A stretch of DNA of 64,000 bases, taken from NCBI RefSeq assembly GCF_022965805.1, contig NC_133104.1:22715308-22779307 (forward strand), given 5' to 3'. The DNA comes from Primulina eburnea (Eukaryota > Streptophyta > Magnoliopsida > Lamiales > Gesneriaceae). Shown here piece after piece: positions 11,479 through 21,346 of this stretch. Each line of letters opens with the position of its first letter. The first letter of the stretch is position 1. Below the pieces are notes generated by a model, which worked only from the letters and a program-made list of their open reading frames with translations, was not told where the DNA came from and searched no databases. A program made the position numbers and the translations under genes.

Positions 11479-12501
11479 TCATAAAATAACTGGACAAATG
11501 ATATCAGTTGCTTTCCCCCTTTTTGTCAAATACTCCATTTTGTCTGAGAGCCTTCTAACATCGATGGATAGAAGTTTTACATCTGAGGAGATACTTGTGG
11601 CCATAGTAGTAAAAGAAGTTTGCAGTAATTCTATCTTCTTTGAGACGAAGGTTTCCAGTCGCCCAATTCTTTGACTGTTTACATCCTGATTTGTAGAGAG
11701 AGAGTTGACTAGTCCCTTCTTCAGATCCTTTACAGTTTGGATAAGAGAGTCCATATTGGCTTGAAGTTTATTCAGTTTCTCTGGAGAAAGATCTAATTTG
11801 GTTTTTGATGGTAGAATGTTTTTAGCATGGAACACCTTGAATCTTGATAATCTGTCAGAATCATCAGCAATTAACCCTTGGTTTTTCAGCAGATAACTGA
11901 GCTGGACAGCAAAACCTTTGGATTGCTTAGCAGAAGAGAACATGTTCTTCAAAATAGTGAATAGAAAATGCTTCTAGTTGATTCGTCGTCCAGTCATGAT
12001 TACGGTGATGAGTTGAAACTTTTCCAGAGTCAGAGCAGCAAACGACCCAGCCTTCGCCAAAAGCCCTTTGGATACAATGTCTGCCAGCAGTTGCACCTCG
12101 TGCTTTAACTCCTTTTTGGGATCGAAAACTTTGATTTTCCGTCTATCTGCAGAGAGTAAAGTTTGCATCTCTTCGATTTCCGATGCTTTGATCTCAGAAA
12201 TTTGTGCTAGCCCATCAGAAGGCGGTGAAAATAAATCTCCAAAAGAATCTTCAGAGATGATCATTAGTTTGTTATTGATGGTAGTAGCAATGTTTTCATC
12301 AGAATTGATGAATCCTGTTGAATAGAAGTCGTGAAGCTCTTTGGGATAAATTTCCTGAGCGTAGAGATCCAAAAAGGGTTTTAAGCCTGCTGATTCCAGT
12401 TGCTAAAATACTTTCTTTACATCAGGATATGTAATCGACATAATTGAGTTGAAGTTGATAGCCATGGCGTTCAAAAGATAAGCTGGAATCTGGTTTGCCA
12501 T
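11479..12501 (-). pseudogene. B third ORF downstream of pol, two in-frame TAG codons
   Basis: Sense-strand ORF after pol, about 341 codons, starting at 12501 (MANQIPAYLLNAMAINFNS). One TAG falls after PDVKKVF near 12406-12404 and another at 11976-11974; all three open parts are in one frame. The middle part has VFDPKKELKHEVQLLADI and AKAGSFAALTLEKFQL. The last 157 codons hold LNKLQANMDSLIQTVKDLKKG and repeated hydrophobic positions like a coiled coil. I see no signal peptide or membrane segment. The position matches the extra, env-like ORF of some Sireviruses, but the protein itself gives no support for an envelope role. Confidence 0.7.
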
Positions 12502-13037
12502 TTGAAAGTGTTAGAAATTCTGATATCTCTCAAGATAAAAATTAAGAGAAATGAGAGTTCTTTAGAAAGATAAAATTCTCGTAAAGGAAAACTGAAATGA
12601 AGCGGGAAACAGTATTTTATGACTGTTTGAATTTTCGGACACGTGTCAGTCCAGTAAAATTTATGAGTAAAAATATGTGTACGTGTACTGTAATCGTGTG
12701 TGTAAAATAATGAGTGGTTAAAAATGTATACACGTTATAAACTGAAATTCATCATGAATTAGCAGACAGTCATGTCATTTGATGCGGAATATAATAGGTT
12801 TAATTATTTAACTTTCATGAGAAGATTAGTTGAATAATCAACTGAACGATCAGTTAGGGAAAACTGATTCCTTTCAGTTGAGAATTCACTAACAACTGTC
12901 TTCTCAGTTAACTTCTTAAACCTTCATTCCCCCTAAATAGATGCATTAAATAAAATAATCCTGATAAAAAAAATCCCATGGTTTGGTAGTGTAATCGTCT
13001 TTTAAAGGAGTGTCCTTTCATCTTCTTTGACCTGGCC

Positions 13038-13045
13038 TATAAATA
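13038..13045 (+). promoter_or_regulatory. TATA box for the 109-codon antisense gene
   Basis: CCTATAAATA, 57 bases upstream of the ATG at 13095. The same CCTATAAAT lies 59 bases before the second small gene. The direction is opposite to the LTR promoter of B. Confidence 0.55.
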
Positions 13046-13094
13046 AGAATAGAGAAGTTAGTCACAAGCATCAACAGAAAATACTCAATGATAA

Positions 13095-13424
13095 ATGGCA
13101 GGAGCAAGTAGTTCAAACATTGATCCTTTTTCACTGGAAGTACAGAAAGCTGCTATAGAAGACAAAGTTTTCTATGCTAGTCTTCCCTACTGGGAAGAAT
13201 TACTGAAGCTCGAGCTCCTGTATAACTCGGGAAAGGTTACTTCGTTCAGGCGGATGGCCCAACTGAGAGAGGTGCGAGAGCACTTAAAGATTTCTGCAGA
13301 GGTGGATGTCTTCAAGGAAGGCCATCTTTATGAGCTGATGCTGCGCAAAGAGTTGGAGATTCTTAACAGCATCGCTTCTTCAAACAGTTTCTCCAAAACT
13401 TCGTCCTCAGCACTAGCTATTTGA
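13095..13424 (+). CDS. Small gene antisense to B pol, 109 codons, unknown function
   Basis: An uninterrupted ORF on the strand opposite to B gag-pol, lying between pol and the third ORF. It starts MAGASSSNIDPF and ends SSSALAI. The predicted protein is charged and helical-looking, without membrane segment or zinc motif. Residues 21-39 carry I-E-x-x-V-F-x3-L-x-x-W-E-x4-L, which recurs without gaps in the neighbouring small gene at residues 29-47. A TATA box (13038-13045) stands 57 bases before the ATG and AATAAA lies at 13493-13498, 69 bases after the stop. I do not recognise a family. It could be an accessory gene of the element or captured sequence. Confidence 0.6.
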   Translation: MAGASSSNIDPFSLEVQKAAIEDKVFYASLPYWEELLKLELLYNSGKVTSFRRMAQLREVREHLKISAEVDVFKEGHLYELMLRKELEILNSIASSNSFSKTSSSALAI

Positions 13425-13760
13425 ATGAATATGTGGATAGCTAGTGTGAAGGAAACTTATGATAATGTAATCCTTTCAAATATTTATGGATGAATAAAAT
13501 ATTTAGTGCATCGTTTTGTTTTATTTCTGCACACAATTATCTGTTATATGATCTAATGAAATGCTAATAGTCATCAGTTTTGATAAGTAAATAAATGAAC
13601 TGATGAAAAACTAATTTTCATAAGTTGATAATGAAACAACTAATAAAATTCAAACTGTTATCAGTTGATAATGATCAACTGATATCTTAAATGTTCTCGG
13701 TAAATGTGAGAGATGCCTTAATTGACTTGTGATTCTTCAACTTCTTCAACAATATTTTCC

Positions 13761-13768
13761 TATAAATG
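13761..13768 (+). promoter_or_regulatory. TATA box for the 72-codon antisense gene
   Basis: CCTATAAATG 59 bases before the ATG at 13820, matching the spacing in the first small gene. Confidence 0.5.
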
Positions 13769-13819
13769 AGATGATAGTGATAAAAATGTGATTCCACATT
13801 AGTTCAAAAATATTTCAAC

Positions 13820-14038
13820 ATGTCTGATTCTGATGCATGCAGTAGCACTCACGTTCATGTGACTGATCAGTCAGCCTCTCGCTTAACTGAAATTAAAAGA
13901 AAAATAGAAAGATATGTCTTTCAAAAGGTATTGACAACCTGGGAAAAGATTTATGAGTTAAATGATTGGGTTAGGGCATGGCTAGATACAATTGGATCTA
14001 TGATTTCTTCTGTAAATTGGGAACGTTGGTATTCTTAG
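13820..14038 (+). CDS. Second small antisense gene in B, 72 codons, unknown function
   Basis: Starts MSDSDACSSTHVHVTDQ and ends NWERWYS. Residues 29-47 repeat the motif of the first small gene: I29, E30, V33, F34, L38, W41, E42 and L47 align with I21, E22, V25, F26, L30, W33, E34 and L39. It looks like a shortened paralogue. TTCTGCAC after the stop (14073-14080) also has a counterpart after the first gene (13525-13532). It ends 80 bases before the 3' end of pol, so its transcript would run into pol antisense. No known domain is recognised. Confidence 0.55.
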   Translation: MSDSDACSSTHVHVTDQSASRLTEIKRKIERYVFQKVLTTWEKIYELNDWVRAWLDTIGSMISSVNWERWYS

Positions 14039-14117
14039 TGAAATATTATTCTCAATTTGTTGTGTTCTTATTTTCTGCACTTAATTCTGTTAGTGAAGTT
14101 ATATTACTAATAATATC

Positions 14118-16913
14118 TTAAGATAAATTAATTAAACCAAGAATATTTCGGAAATAAGAAAACTTAGCCTCTGGTAATGGTTTTGTGAAGATGTCTGTTG
14201 CTTGTTGTTCCGTTGAAACGTATTCTAATCTGATGTTCTTCTTCAGTGCATGATCTCTGATGAAATGATGTCTGACATCTATATGCTTAGTTCTGGAGTG
14301 AAGAACTGGATTGTATGTAATAGCAATTGTACTCGTGTTGTCACAGAATATTGGTGATTCCTTTGCATCAACACCATAATCTTTCAGTTGTTGCTGAATC
14401 CAGAGTAGTTGTGCACAGCAGCTTCCAGCAGCAAGATATTCTGCTTCAGTTGTGGAAGTTGCTATGGATGTTTGCTTTTTACTAAACCAAGAGATCAGTC
14501 TGTCTCCAAGAAACTGACATGATCCACTTGTACTTTTTCGATCAAGCTTGCATCCTGCATAATCTGCATCTGAATAAACAACTAAATTGAAAGATGAGTC
14601 TTTAGAGTACCATAATCCAACATTTTCCGTGCCTTTAAGATATCTCAAGATACGTTTGGCAGCAGAAAAATGTGATTGCTTAGGATTAGCTTGAAATCTT
14701 GCACATATACATACAGCAAACATAATATCAGGACGACTATCAGTTAAGTACAATAATGAACCTATTAAACCTTTGTATAGTGTCGTCTCAACTGATATTC
14801 CCCCTTGATCAGTGTCTAATTTAACTGATGAGCTCATTGGAGTGCTTGCTGATGAACAAGATTCCATGCCAAATTTCTTTAGCAATTCCTTGGTATATTT
14901 GGTTTGACTGATAAATGTTCCTGAATCCAGTTGCTTCACTTGTAAACCAAGAAAGAATGTCAGCTCACCCATCATGCTCATCTCGAACTTATCCTGCATC
15001 AACTTGGAAAATTTCTTGCATAATTTGGGGTTAGTTGACCCAAAAATAATGTCATCAACGTAAATTTGAACAAGTAAGATATGATCATTTTTCGAAAATT
15101 TAAACAAAGTCTTATCAACTGATCCAACAGAAAAATCATGATCAGTTAGGAATTTTGAAAGGGTTTCATACCAAGCTCTTGGAGCTTGTTTGAGACCATA
15201 TAACGCTTTGTTCAAATAATAGACATGATCAGGGAAGTTATGATTGACAAAACCTGGAGGTTGTTCAACGTAGACTTCTTCCTGTAATTGGCCATTTAGG
15301 AATGCACTTTTCACATCCATTTGATAGACTTTAAAGTTCTTGAATGATGCATAGGCAAGAAATATTCTGATTGCTTCCAGTCTTGCAACTGGTGCATATG
15401 TTTCATCATAATCAATTCCTTCTTCTTGTCTATATCCTTGTGCTACTAGCCTTGCTTTGTTGCGCACAACTGAACCATCTTCGTTCAGTTTGTTTCTGTA
15501 CACCCATTTTGTACCTATAACAGTTTTAGAAACTGGTCTTGGAACTAAGTTCCGGACATTGTTATGAACAAACTGATTTAGCTCTTCTTGCATTGCATTA
15601 ATCCAATTAGGATCAGCAAGAGCTTCGTCAGTTTTTGTTGGTTCTAATTGAGATACAAAAGTTGAATGAATAAATAGATTGAGCATCTGATTTCTTGTTC
15701 TTACTGGATCAGATGGGTTACCTATTACCAGTTCTGGAGGGTGTGATTTCTTCCATCTAAGTTCAGCATTTGTTGCTTCACCGTCAGCAAATTCTTCGTT
15801 AGGTAACTGAATGTTTTCAGTTTCAGTTGGAGCTGATTCAGTTGTTAACTGATTCTCATTAGTTTGCTCCACTAACTGATTGTCAAGATTTGTTTCCAAT
15901 TCAGCTGGTTGATCCAATATCTCAGGTTCAGGTGTATGAAAGATATTTTGATTATTACAACTTTCGTCTGAGTCATCATCTTCCAGACTGATATCTGTAA
16001 ATTGATTAGCTAGCTCAACTTGATCAGTTGGCTTATCAATTAGTGCCGTTTCATCAAAATCAACATGTGCAGATTCTTCAACATTTAAGGTTTTCTTATT
16101 AAATACTCTGTAAGCTATGCTAACTGATGAATATCCAAGGAATATTCCTTCTGCAGATTTGACATCGAATGCTTTTAGATAATTTTTACCATTGTTATGA
16201 ATAAAACATCTACAGCCAAATATTTTGAAGTAAGTGATTATGCTTTTTCTTCCATGCCAGATCTCATATGGTGTTTTCATGTGATTTTTAATAATCATTG
16301 ATCTGTTCTGAGTGTAGCATGCAATGTTTACTGCTTCTGCCCAAAATTTTTGAGAAATACCAGAATCAGCAAGCATTGTTCTAGCAGCTTCTTTAAGAGT
16401 CCGATTCCTTCTCTCAGCTACACCGTTTTGCTGAGGTGTTCTTGCTGCTGAGAGCTCATGCTTGATTCCAGTATTTTCTAAAAAGCTTGAAATTGTTTGA
16501 TTGATGAATTCAGTTCCTCGATCAGATCTGATTCGATCAATCCCAACTGATTTTTCATTTGAAAGTCTTTTAAAGAGTTTAATCAGTTGTGCAGCCGTAT
16601 GGTCTTTGGATTTGAGAAATATAACCCAAGTAAATCTTGAAAAGTCATCTACGACCACCAAGGTATATTTCATTCCCCCTAAGCTCATGACTGGTATTGG
16701 ACCAAAGAGATCCATGTGCAATAGTTCTAAGCATCGGGATGAAGATTTACAGCCTTTGTTTTTGAAAGAAGATCGTACTTGTTTTCCATACTGACATGCT
16801 GAACAAAGTTTTTCTTTTGAAAAATTTATTTTGGGCAAACCATTTACAAGTTCATGCTTACTCAGATAGGCAAGGGATTTAAAATTTAAATGATTTAACC
16901 TTTTATGCCACAA
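14118..16913 (-). CDS. B integrase, reverse transcriptase and RNase H (open, 931 codons)
   Basis: The integrase zinc finger starts the frame ([19 protein letters not shown], then CSACQYGK). The DDE core follows with [16 protein letters not shown] and [15 protein letters not shown], and a C-terminal GKLS-type region is not distinct. A long acidic linker precedes RT, which has [38 protein letters not shown] and the catalytic YVDDIIFGS. RNase H has [26 protein letters not shown] and [12 protein letters not shown]. It ends at 14118 after [11 protein letters not shown]. No break is seen in 2.8 kb. The first methionine is only the start after the TAA at 17052, so the true pol begins upstream. Confidence 0.93.
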   Translation of the reverse strand: MWHKRLNHLNFKSLAYLSKHELVNGLPKINFSKEKLCSACQYGKQVRSSFKNKGCKSSSRCLELLHMDLFGPIPVMSLGGMKYTLVVVDDFSRFTWVIFLKSKDHTAAQLIKLFKRLSNEKSVGIDRIRSDRGTEFINQTISSFLENTGIKHELSAARTPQQNGVAERRNRTLKEAARTMLADSGISQKFWAEAVNIACYTQNRSMIIKNHMKTPYEIWHGRKSIITYFKIFGCRCFIHNNGKNYLKAFDVKSAEGIFLGYSSVSIAYRVFNKKTLNVEESAHVDFDETALIDKPTDQVELANQFTDISLEDDDSDESCNNQNIFHTPEPEILDQPAELETNLDNQLVEQTNENQLTTESAPTETENIQLPNEEFADGEATNAELRWKKSHPPELVIGNPSDPVRTRNQMLNLFIHSTFVSQLEPTKTDEALADPNWINAMQEELNQFVHNNVRNLVPRPVSKTVIGTKWVYRNKLNEDGSVVRNKARLVAQGYRQEEGIDYDETYAPVARLEAIRIFLAYASFKNFKVYQMDVKSAFLNGQLQEEVYVEQPPGFVNHNFPDHVYYLNKALYGLKQAPRAWYETLSKFLTDHDFSVGSVDKTLFKFSKNDHILLVQIYVDDIIFGSTNPKLCKKFSKLMQDKFEMSMMGELTFFLGLQVKQLDSGTFISQTKYTKELLKKFGMESCSSASTPMSSSVKLDTDQGGISVETTLYKGLIGSLLYLTDSRPDIMFAVCICARFQANPKQSHFSAAKRILRYLKGTENVGLWYSKDSSFNLVVYSDADYAGCKLDRKSTSGSCQFLGDRLISWFSKKQTSIATSTTEAEYLAAGSCCAQLLWIQQQLKDYGVDAKESPIFCDNTSTIAITYNPVLHSRTKHIDVRHHFIRDHALKKNIRLEYVSTEQQATDIFTKPLPEAKFSYFRNILGLINLS

Positions 16914-17051
16914 CCAGTTTTGAGATGATTTAGAGGCAATAAAACATACTGGTGCATAAGGTTGATCATTCCAGCTGACTTTGTAAGTGTTTCCACTTCT
17001 TTTACCAGTTAGAATAATCTCTTCAGTTGAGTTTTTGACTGAACAAGAGTG

Positions 17052-17330
17052 TTAATCAAACTGAACTGAGAATCCATTATCGCATAACTGACTAATGCTT
17101 ATCAGATTATACTTAAGATTCTCGACTAATAAAACATCATTAATGGTGAAGTTACCATGGATAAGCTTACCCTTACCCACAGTTTTACCTTTGGAGTTAT
17201 CTCCAAAACTGATGTTTGGACCATTGTATTTGACCAGTTGAGATAATAAATTTGAATTTCCTGTCATGTGTCGTGAGCATCCACTGTCCAAGTACCATAT
17301 TGATCCAATGCTTGTACCTGCTATCTGCAA
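17052..17330 (-). pseudogene. B protease
   Basis: Contains IWYLDSGCSRHMTGN, the copia-type aspartic protease active site (D-S-G) for cutting the polyprotein. The downstream ISFGDNSKGK, VLLVENLKYNLISISQLCD and GFSVQFD segments are typical. An in-frame TAA at 17054-17052 ends the ORF; integrase follows in the same frame after about 140 bases, so this is a single nonsense change. Confidence 0.87.
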
Positions 17331-17362
17331 TCAAACACAAGATAAGATTGTGGTACCCTTTT

Positions 17363-18112
17363 CTATTTGGGTCCAAAGTTGATTAGTCCTTTAGGAATCC
17401 AGACTTGAATCAGTCTAACTGACCGTCCTGTTGCTGTATTCCATATGGTCCTTCCTTGTCTGTGTGTGCTTGGTGTATGGTGTGTGGATGATACAACATG
17501 TGTTTTGCCCTTTTTCAACTGATTGTTCAACCGATATCTTCTCTGAACTGGCTTACTGTTGTAGTAGTTTGAGTAGCTATTTGAATATTTTCTGCTGAGA
17601 GTTTTTAGTTGCTGACTCCATGAGTCAGTCTCACCCTTTGGATTATATCCAATGCCACATCTCTTTCCTTTATTCATATTCTGAGATGGCTGTTCAATCA
17701 GTTTACTCGGCTCTGCTTGTTCTTGTACAATAACTGATTTTACAAAGTGAATATATTTCCCTTTGTTCATATTCAGTTTTGGTTGAGTATCTTGGGAAGA
17801 CGAATCATCTTTACTACAGAATCCTAAACCAGTTTTATCATCAACTGATTTCTGAGAATTCTGTATATTAGTTAAAGTTTTAGATGATTTGTTGCAAGCC
17901 TGAATAAGCTCATTGTGCTTTGAATTTTCAAGCAACAATTTTTGAATCATTAATTGATCCCTGCTTCTTTCATTTCTGAGTTCAGCAATCTCCCTTTTCA
18001 GACTCAACATATAAACTGATTCATCAGTTTTTGTTTTATCGTCTTTGGGATCATCTTGCTTTGCTCTGTTTTTTTCAAACAATAAAGCAAGCTTTTGATA
18101 CTCACTGACCAT
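17363..18112 (-). pseudogene. B gag C-terminal coiled-coil part
   Basis: Same frame as the preceding segment. Residues 20-80 are rich in K, E, L and Q with heptad-like spacing (VYMLSLKREIAELRNERSRD, MIQKLLLEN), a probable coiled coil. The rest is low-complexity and basic with no catalytic motif. Long gag tails of this kind are known in Sireviruses. The frame closes at 17363 and protease continues in another frame from 17330. A pyrimidine-rich stretch ending TTGCAG on the minus strand near 17330 resembles a 3' splice site, but I would not claim an intron. Confidence 0.72.
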
Positions 18113-18133
18113 GTCATGAAGAGTTGAGATGAG

Positions 18134-18817
18134 TCATTCTCTTGTAAAATCAGTTGAACTAAAATCAAATACCTGCTGATCGCTTGATTGATCTTCTATG
18201 TTATCAGCCATCAGACATTTTACTTCTTCCTCATCCTCACTAGAACTGCAAGAACTTTCTGGTTCTGACTCTTCGCTGACAGTTTCTGCCCATTTGGCTT
18301 TGCTATCTTCAGCTAGGAGTACTTCATGTTTCTTTCTGTAAGGCTTCTTGTCGTCCTTAGATCTCCTCTTATGCTCATACCCTTTCTTCTTTCCTTCAGT
18401 TGAGGCTTGATTGTCCTTTTTAGGCTTGAGACAGATAGCAATAAAGTGACCCGATTTGCCACAGTTGTAACATACATTAGACTCTTCTCTGGAGTTGTTT
18501 CTTTGATAATTCTTCTGAAAATTTCCTTGATTTTTCCTCATGAATCTTCTAAATTTCTTAATAAATAGTGACATAGCATCATTGCTCAGTTGATCAGCAG
18601 CTTTCTCAACTGAACCAGTTGGTTCACTTCTAACAGCATTCAAGGCAGTAGTTGCTGCTGGGGTAGATGATACTCCTTCTCGAGTTTGAAGTTCAAACTC
18701 ATATGCTTTCAGGTCAGCAAATAAATCATGAAGTTCAACTTTGTTTAGGTCTTTGGATTCCCTCATTGCCATAGTTTTGACATCCCATTCTTTGGGAAGT
18801 CCTATGATTACTTTCAA
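18134..18817 (-). pseudogene. B gag, middle part with zinc knuckle
   Basis: Continues Gag with VIIGLPKEWDVKTMAM and LHDLFADLKAYEFEL. A CCHC knuckle CYNCGKSGHFIAICL lies near residues 117-131 (18430-18470), with its last cysteine present and the spacing usual for copia. A lysine-rich stretch and an acidic EESEPESSCSSSEDEEE segment follow. It ends with an in-frame TGA at 18136-18134; the next ORF (from 18112) is in the same frame, so the TGA is a nonsense mutation or a read-through stop. Confidence 0.83.
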
Positions 18818-18823
18818 CGCTAC

Positions 18824-19330
18824 TTATTTATTTGTATACACTTTTCCAAGTGCATTCAGTTCGTTGATGATACAGCTGGTTCTTTCATCATATTCGTGCA
18901 TTGTTTCTCCCATCTTCATTCTAATGTTGTCGAACTTCTGCACAGCAACTGAAAGTTTGTTTTCTTTGGTTTGTTCATTGCCTTCGCAAAGTTGAATTAA
19001 CTTCTCCCAAATTTCTTTGGCGGTTTTGCACATTTTGATTTTACTGAACGTTACTTTGTCCAGTGTCTTATACAATATGTCTTTTGCAACATTGTCTAGA
19101 TTTGCCTTTCTCTTGTCCTCAGTAGTCCACTCATCTCTAGGCTTTTCAATTCGGTGAGGTGCCCCTTCAGTAATAGCAACAACTGTGTTTGCTTTCAAAA
19201 TCTTCATGGGTCCGTCTATTATAACGTACCACATGTCATCGTCTTGTGCAGCTAAATGAGCCTGCATTCTGATTTTCCAGTCATAGAAATCTTCTCTGGA
19301 GAACATAGGAATCTTGTTGAATGAGGACAT
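18824..19330 (-). pseudogene. B gag, N-terminal part
   Basis: I place the start at 19330 (MSSFNKIPMFSREDF), because the 19 residues upstream fall in the primer-site leader. The copia Gag core follows (YDWKIRMQAHLAAQDDDMWYV, DKVTFSKI, AKEIWEKLIQLCEG, MHEYDERT). The frame ends at 18824 after KVYTNK; the next Gag segment (VIIGLPKEWD) is in another frame, so one indel lies near 18820. Confidence 0.85.
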
Positions 19331-19374
19331 AGTGATCAGATTGAGTATAGATAGTCTTTGATAGGATATGCCCT

Positions 19375-19386
19375 GCTCTGATACCA
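19375..19386 (-). promoter_or_regulatory. B primer-binding site
   Basis: The minus strand reads TGGTATCAGAGC two bases inside the LTR end, matching the 3' end of initiator tRNA-Met. Confidence 0.9.
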
Positions 19387-19388
19387 CT

Positions 19389-20363
19389 TGATAGGATCGG
19401 TTATTGACTAAGGAGTGTTTAGAAGGGGGAGGGGGGGTTGAATAAACACTTCTAGGAATTTAAATGTTCTTCGAAAAAGGTAGTTCAGTTTTATTACAAA
19501 CTGAACTAAGTATCCCGTCGGTCAATAACAATCAGTTAAACTGAATAATCAGTTGCAGAAAGTAAACTGATTGAAAGATAGAGTATCTAACTGAAAATGA
19601 AAAACTGAAGTAAAGACAACACAATATGTTTCTGGATGTTCGGAGATTTGAATAACTCCTACGTCACCCCTTCTATCTCAAGGATAGGATATTCACTAAA
19701 AGACTTTGATCGATTACAACACTTGTACAGACCCACTTCAGTTAGGACTTATCTACTGCCTAAACTGAAACTCTTAGTATAATACAATGATCTCTGTGAG
19801 TAACTGAACTTAGCACTTATTGAATTATCAATATTACAGAGTGCTAGTTTGCTCAACTTGTAGCCTTGATTGCTACGAATAGATCTAATAAGAGTGAGCT
19901 GAGATTTTGACAGAGTAATAGCAAGTTTGAGATTGATTGATCGTCGTCTTTCTTCAACTGCTTTTATAGACTTATCTTTCAACGGTAACTTTGAATTTAT
20001 GTATCGGTTGATTGCCACTTCATCATTTCTTGGACAGTGTTCTTGATTGCTACTTCATTATTGATTGTAAAACGGCGTTTTAATTTCAATAGCCGAAATA
20101 CGTTGTTCTATGTGGTGCGGCTTTCCATATTCAGTTGCTGTCTGATATGTCTTTTGTCTGTTGAATGATCTTTCCCGAGGTATCTTCAGTTGAGAGACTT
20201 TAATATTTTCGGCTGAATGTTTTAACTGATCTGTTCTCAACTGATCAGTTTGTGTCAGCTGATTTCAGTTGATCAGTCCAGCAGCCGAATTTGCTTTCGC
20301 GTATTAGTTGATTTAATCGATTGATTTATGTTTTTGTCAAACTCCAGAATTTAGTTTCCAACA
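19389..20363 (-). repeat. 5' LTR of B
   Basis: Runs from TGTTGGAAACT on the minus strand at 20363 to CCTATCA at 19389, 975 bases. It is nearly the same as the 3' copy, with a few percent difference by eye, mainly in the G run and around 20235-20280. The TATA box (CTATAAAAG on the minus strand) is at 19961-19970. Confidence 0.93.
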
Positions 20364-20891
20364 GTTTCGTCGTTCCTCCAGTGACACATGTTGGGAGATT
20401 TAGCATAACATTTTACTCAGACCTCCAAATGATTTGAAATTTGGAGAGATTCAAGAAAAGCCATAGGGCTACAACTTTGTAGTTTACCACTTTGCCTAAT
20501 TCTGAAGGGAAGAGGCGTTTCGGAAGTGATCTTTGAAGAAGCTGTGCGCAGAGCGCGCGCCTGGGCAGAAGGTGCCGCGCTAGGGAGGTGATGTTTGGCC
20601 GCCCCAGCGCCCATGGATCTGCATTTTTGGATTTCGGACAGTAAGTTCCGCGCTAGGGCGATAAAACTTGACCGCCCCAGCGCCCTGTACAGTGGAAAAG
20701 CGTGTTTTCGAGATTTAAGTGATTAAATACATGAGTTGGCTTCATTTTTCTCATTTCTTTTCCCCCATTCTCGAATTTCTCTCCTTGGAGCTAGGGTTTC
20801 CTCATTTCCTTTCAATTCTTTTCTTTGATTCAAGCCTCTTGGTGGATTATTGTTTAGAGTACTAAGTTATCATTAGTTCAAGGAGCCAAGG
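20364..20891 (+). repeat. G 5' LTR, second piece
   Basis: Resumes after B with the duplicated GTTTC (20364-20368) and runs to CAAGG (20887-20891), where C begins. It contains two GC-rich palindrome units and a pyrimidine-rich stretch after about 20745. The end, CAAG followed after C by GTAAG, looks like a 5' splice site when C is removed. No ORF of note is present. Confidence 0.8.
20573..20685 (+). repeat. GC-rich inverted repeat pair in G LTR
   Basis: Two units of CCGCGCTAGGG, a short AT-rich middle, then CCGCCCCAGCGCC. The unit is related in layout and core to the A1 palindrome but is a separate sequence version. A weak TATA-like TTAAATACA follows at about 20723. Confidence 0.75.
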
Positions 20892-20995
20892 TGTAAGGCT
20901 CGAGAATTATCAGTTGTCATTGATGTTAGATTTGAATAGGTGAGAATGCATGACATAAAAATGAGAATTTTTAAAGAATGGCCGTAGCCATACCG

Positions 20996-21179
20996 CACCT
21001 GCGCCTCAGACAAGACCGCACCCGCGGTGTATTAATCAGAATTATGAAGTTTGGCCGTAGCATCACCGCACCCGCGGTCTTGCAGAAACCGCACCCGCGG
21101 TCGATGAATTTCAGAAAATGAAAGGGCTGCCGAAGCATGAGCGCACCCGCGCTAAGAAACTTACCGCACCCGCGGTGCT
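20996..21179 (+). repeat. ACCGCACCCGCGGT array in C 5' LTR (six copies)
   Basis: Six copies, two of them altered (ACCGCACCTGCGCC and GCGCACCCGCGCT). The core has inverted arms ACCGC/GCGGT around ACCC. The array ends about 45 bases before the TATA box. Confidence 0.9.
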
Positions 21180-21225
21180 GCATGAGAAAATGCCACCTTT
21201 GTTTCTTGGCTTGACACATGGCATG

Positions 21226-21236
21226 TATATATATAT
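21226..21236 (+). promoter_or_regulatory. C LTR TATA box
   Basis: An 11-base TA run after GCATG, 45 bases downstream of the palindrome array; this is the usual place in all gypsy LTRs of the window. Confidence 0.65.
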
Positions 21237-21346
21237 GAAATTGCTGAATCTTCATTCTTCATTCCAGCAGCTGAGAGCACCGAGAGTTTCCCTTTGTTTT
21301 CTTCAAAGTTTCTTCATATTAGAATTGAGATTATGCAACAACTAGC

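Larger units (their letters stand above)
10332..20363 (-). mobile_element. Ty1/copia Sirevirus-type element B
   Basis: Bounded by TGATAGGATCGG at 10332 and TTTCCAACA at 20363, with the 5-base duplication GTTTC on both sides (10327-10331, 20364-20368). Minus-strand order: LTR, primer site, gag, protease, integrase, RT, RNase H, two small genes on the opposite strand, a third ORF, LTR. The pol order (integrase before RT) marks Ty1/copia. The long gag with coiled coil and the ORF after pol fit Sireviruses. No further gene is seen in 11294-11478, 12502-13037 or 13500-13760. Confidence 0.93.
20892..21346 (+). repeat. C 5' LTR, first piece (U3)
   Basis: Matches the 3' LTR from 51647 base for base apart from scattered changes. 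It includes the palindrome array at 20996-21179 and a TATA box at 21226-21236. It is broken after CTAGC (21342-21346) by copia element E. Confidence 0.95.

Noticed and set aside
17331..17362. Possible intron in B between gag and protease
   Set aside because: A TTGCAG acceptor-like end is present but no convincing donor with a fitting frame was found; ordinary frame decay explains the break.
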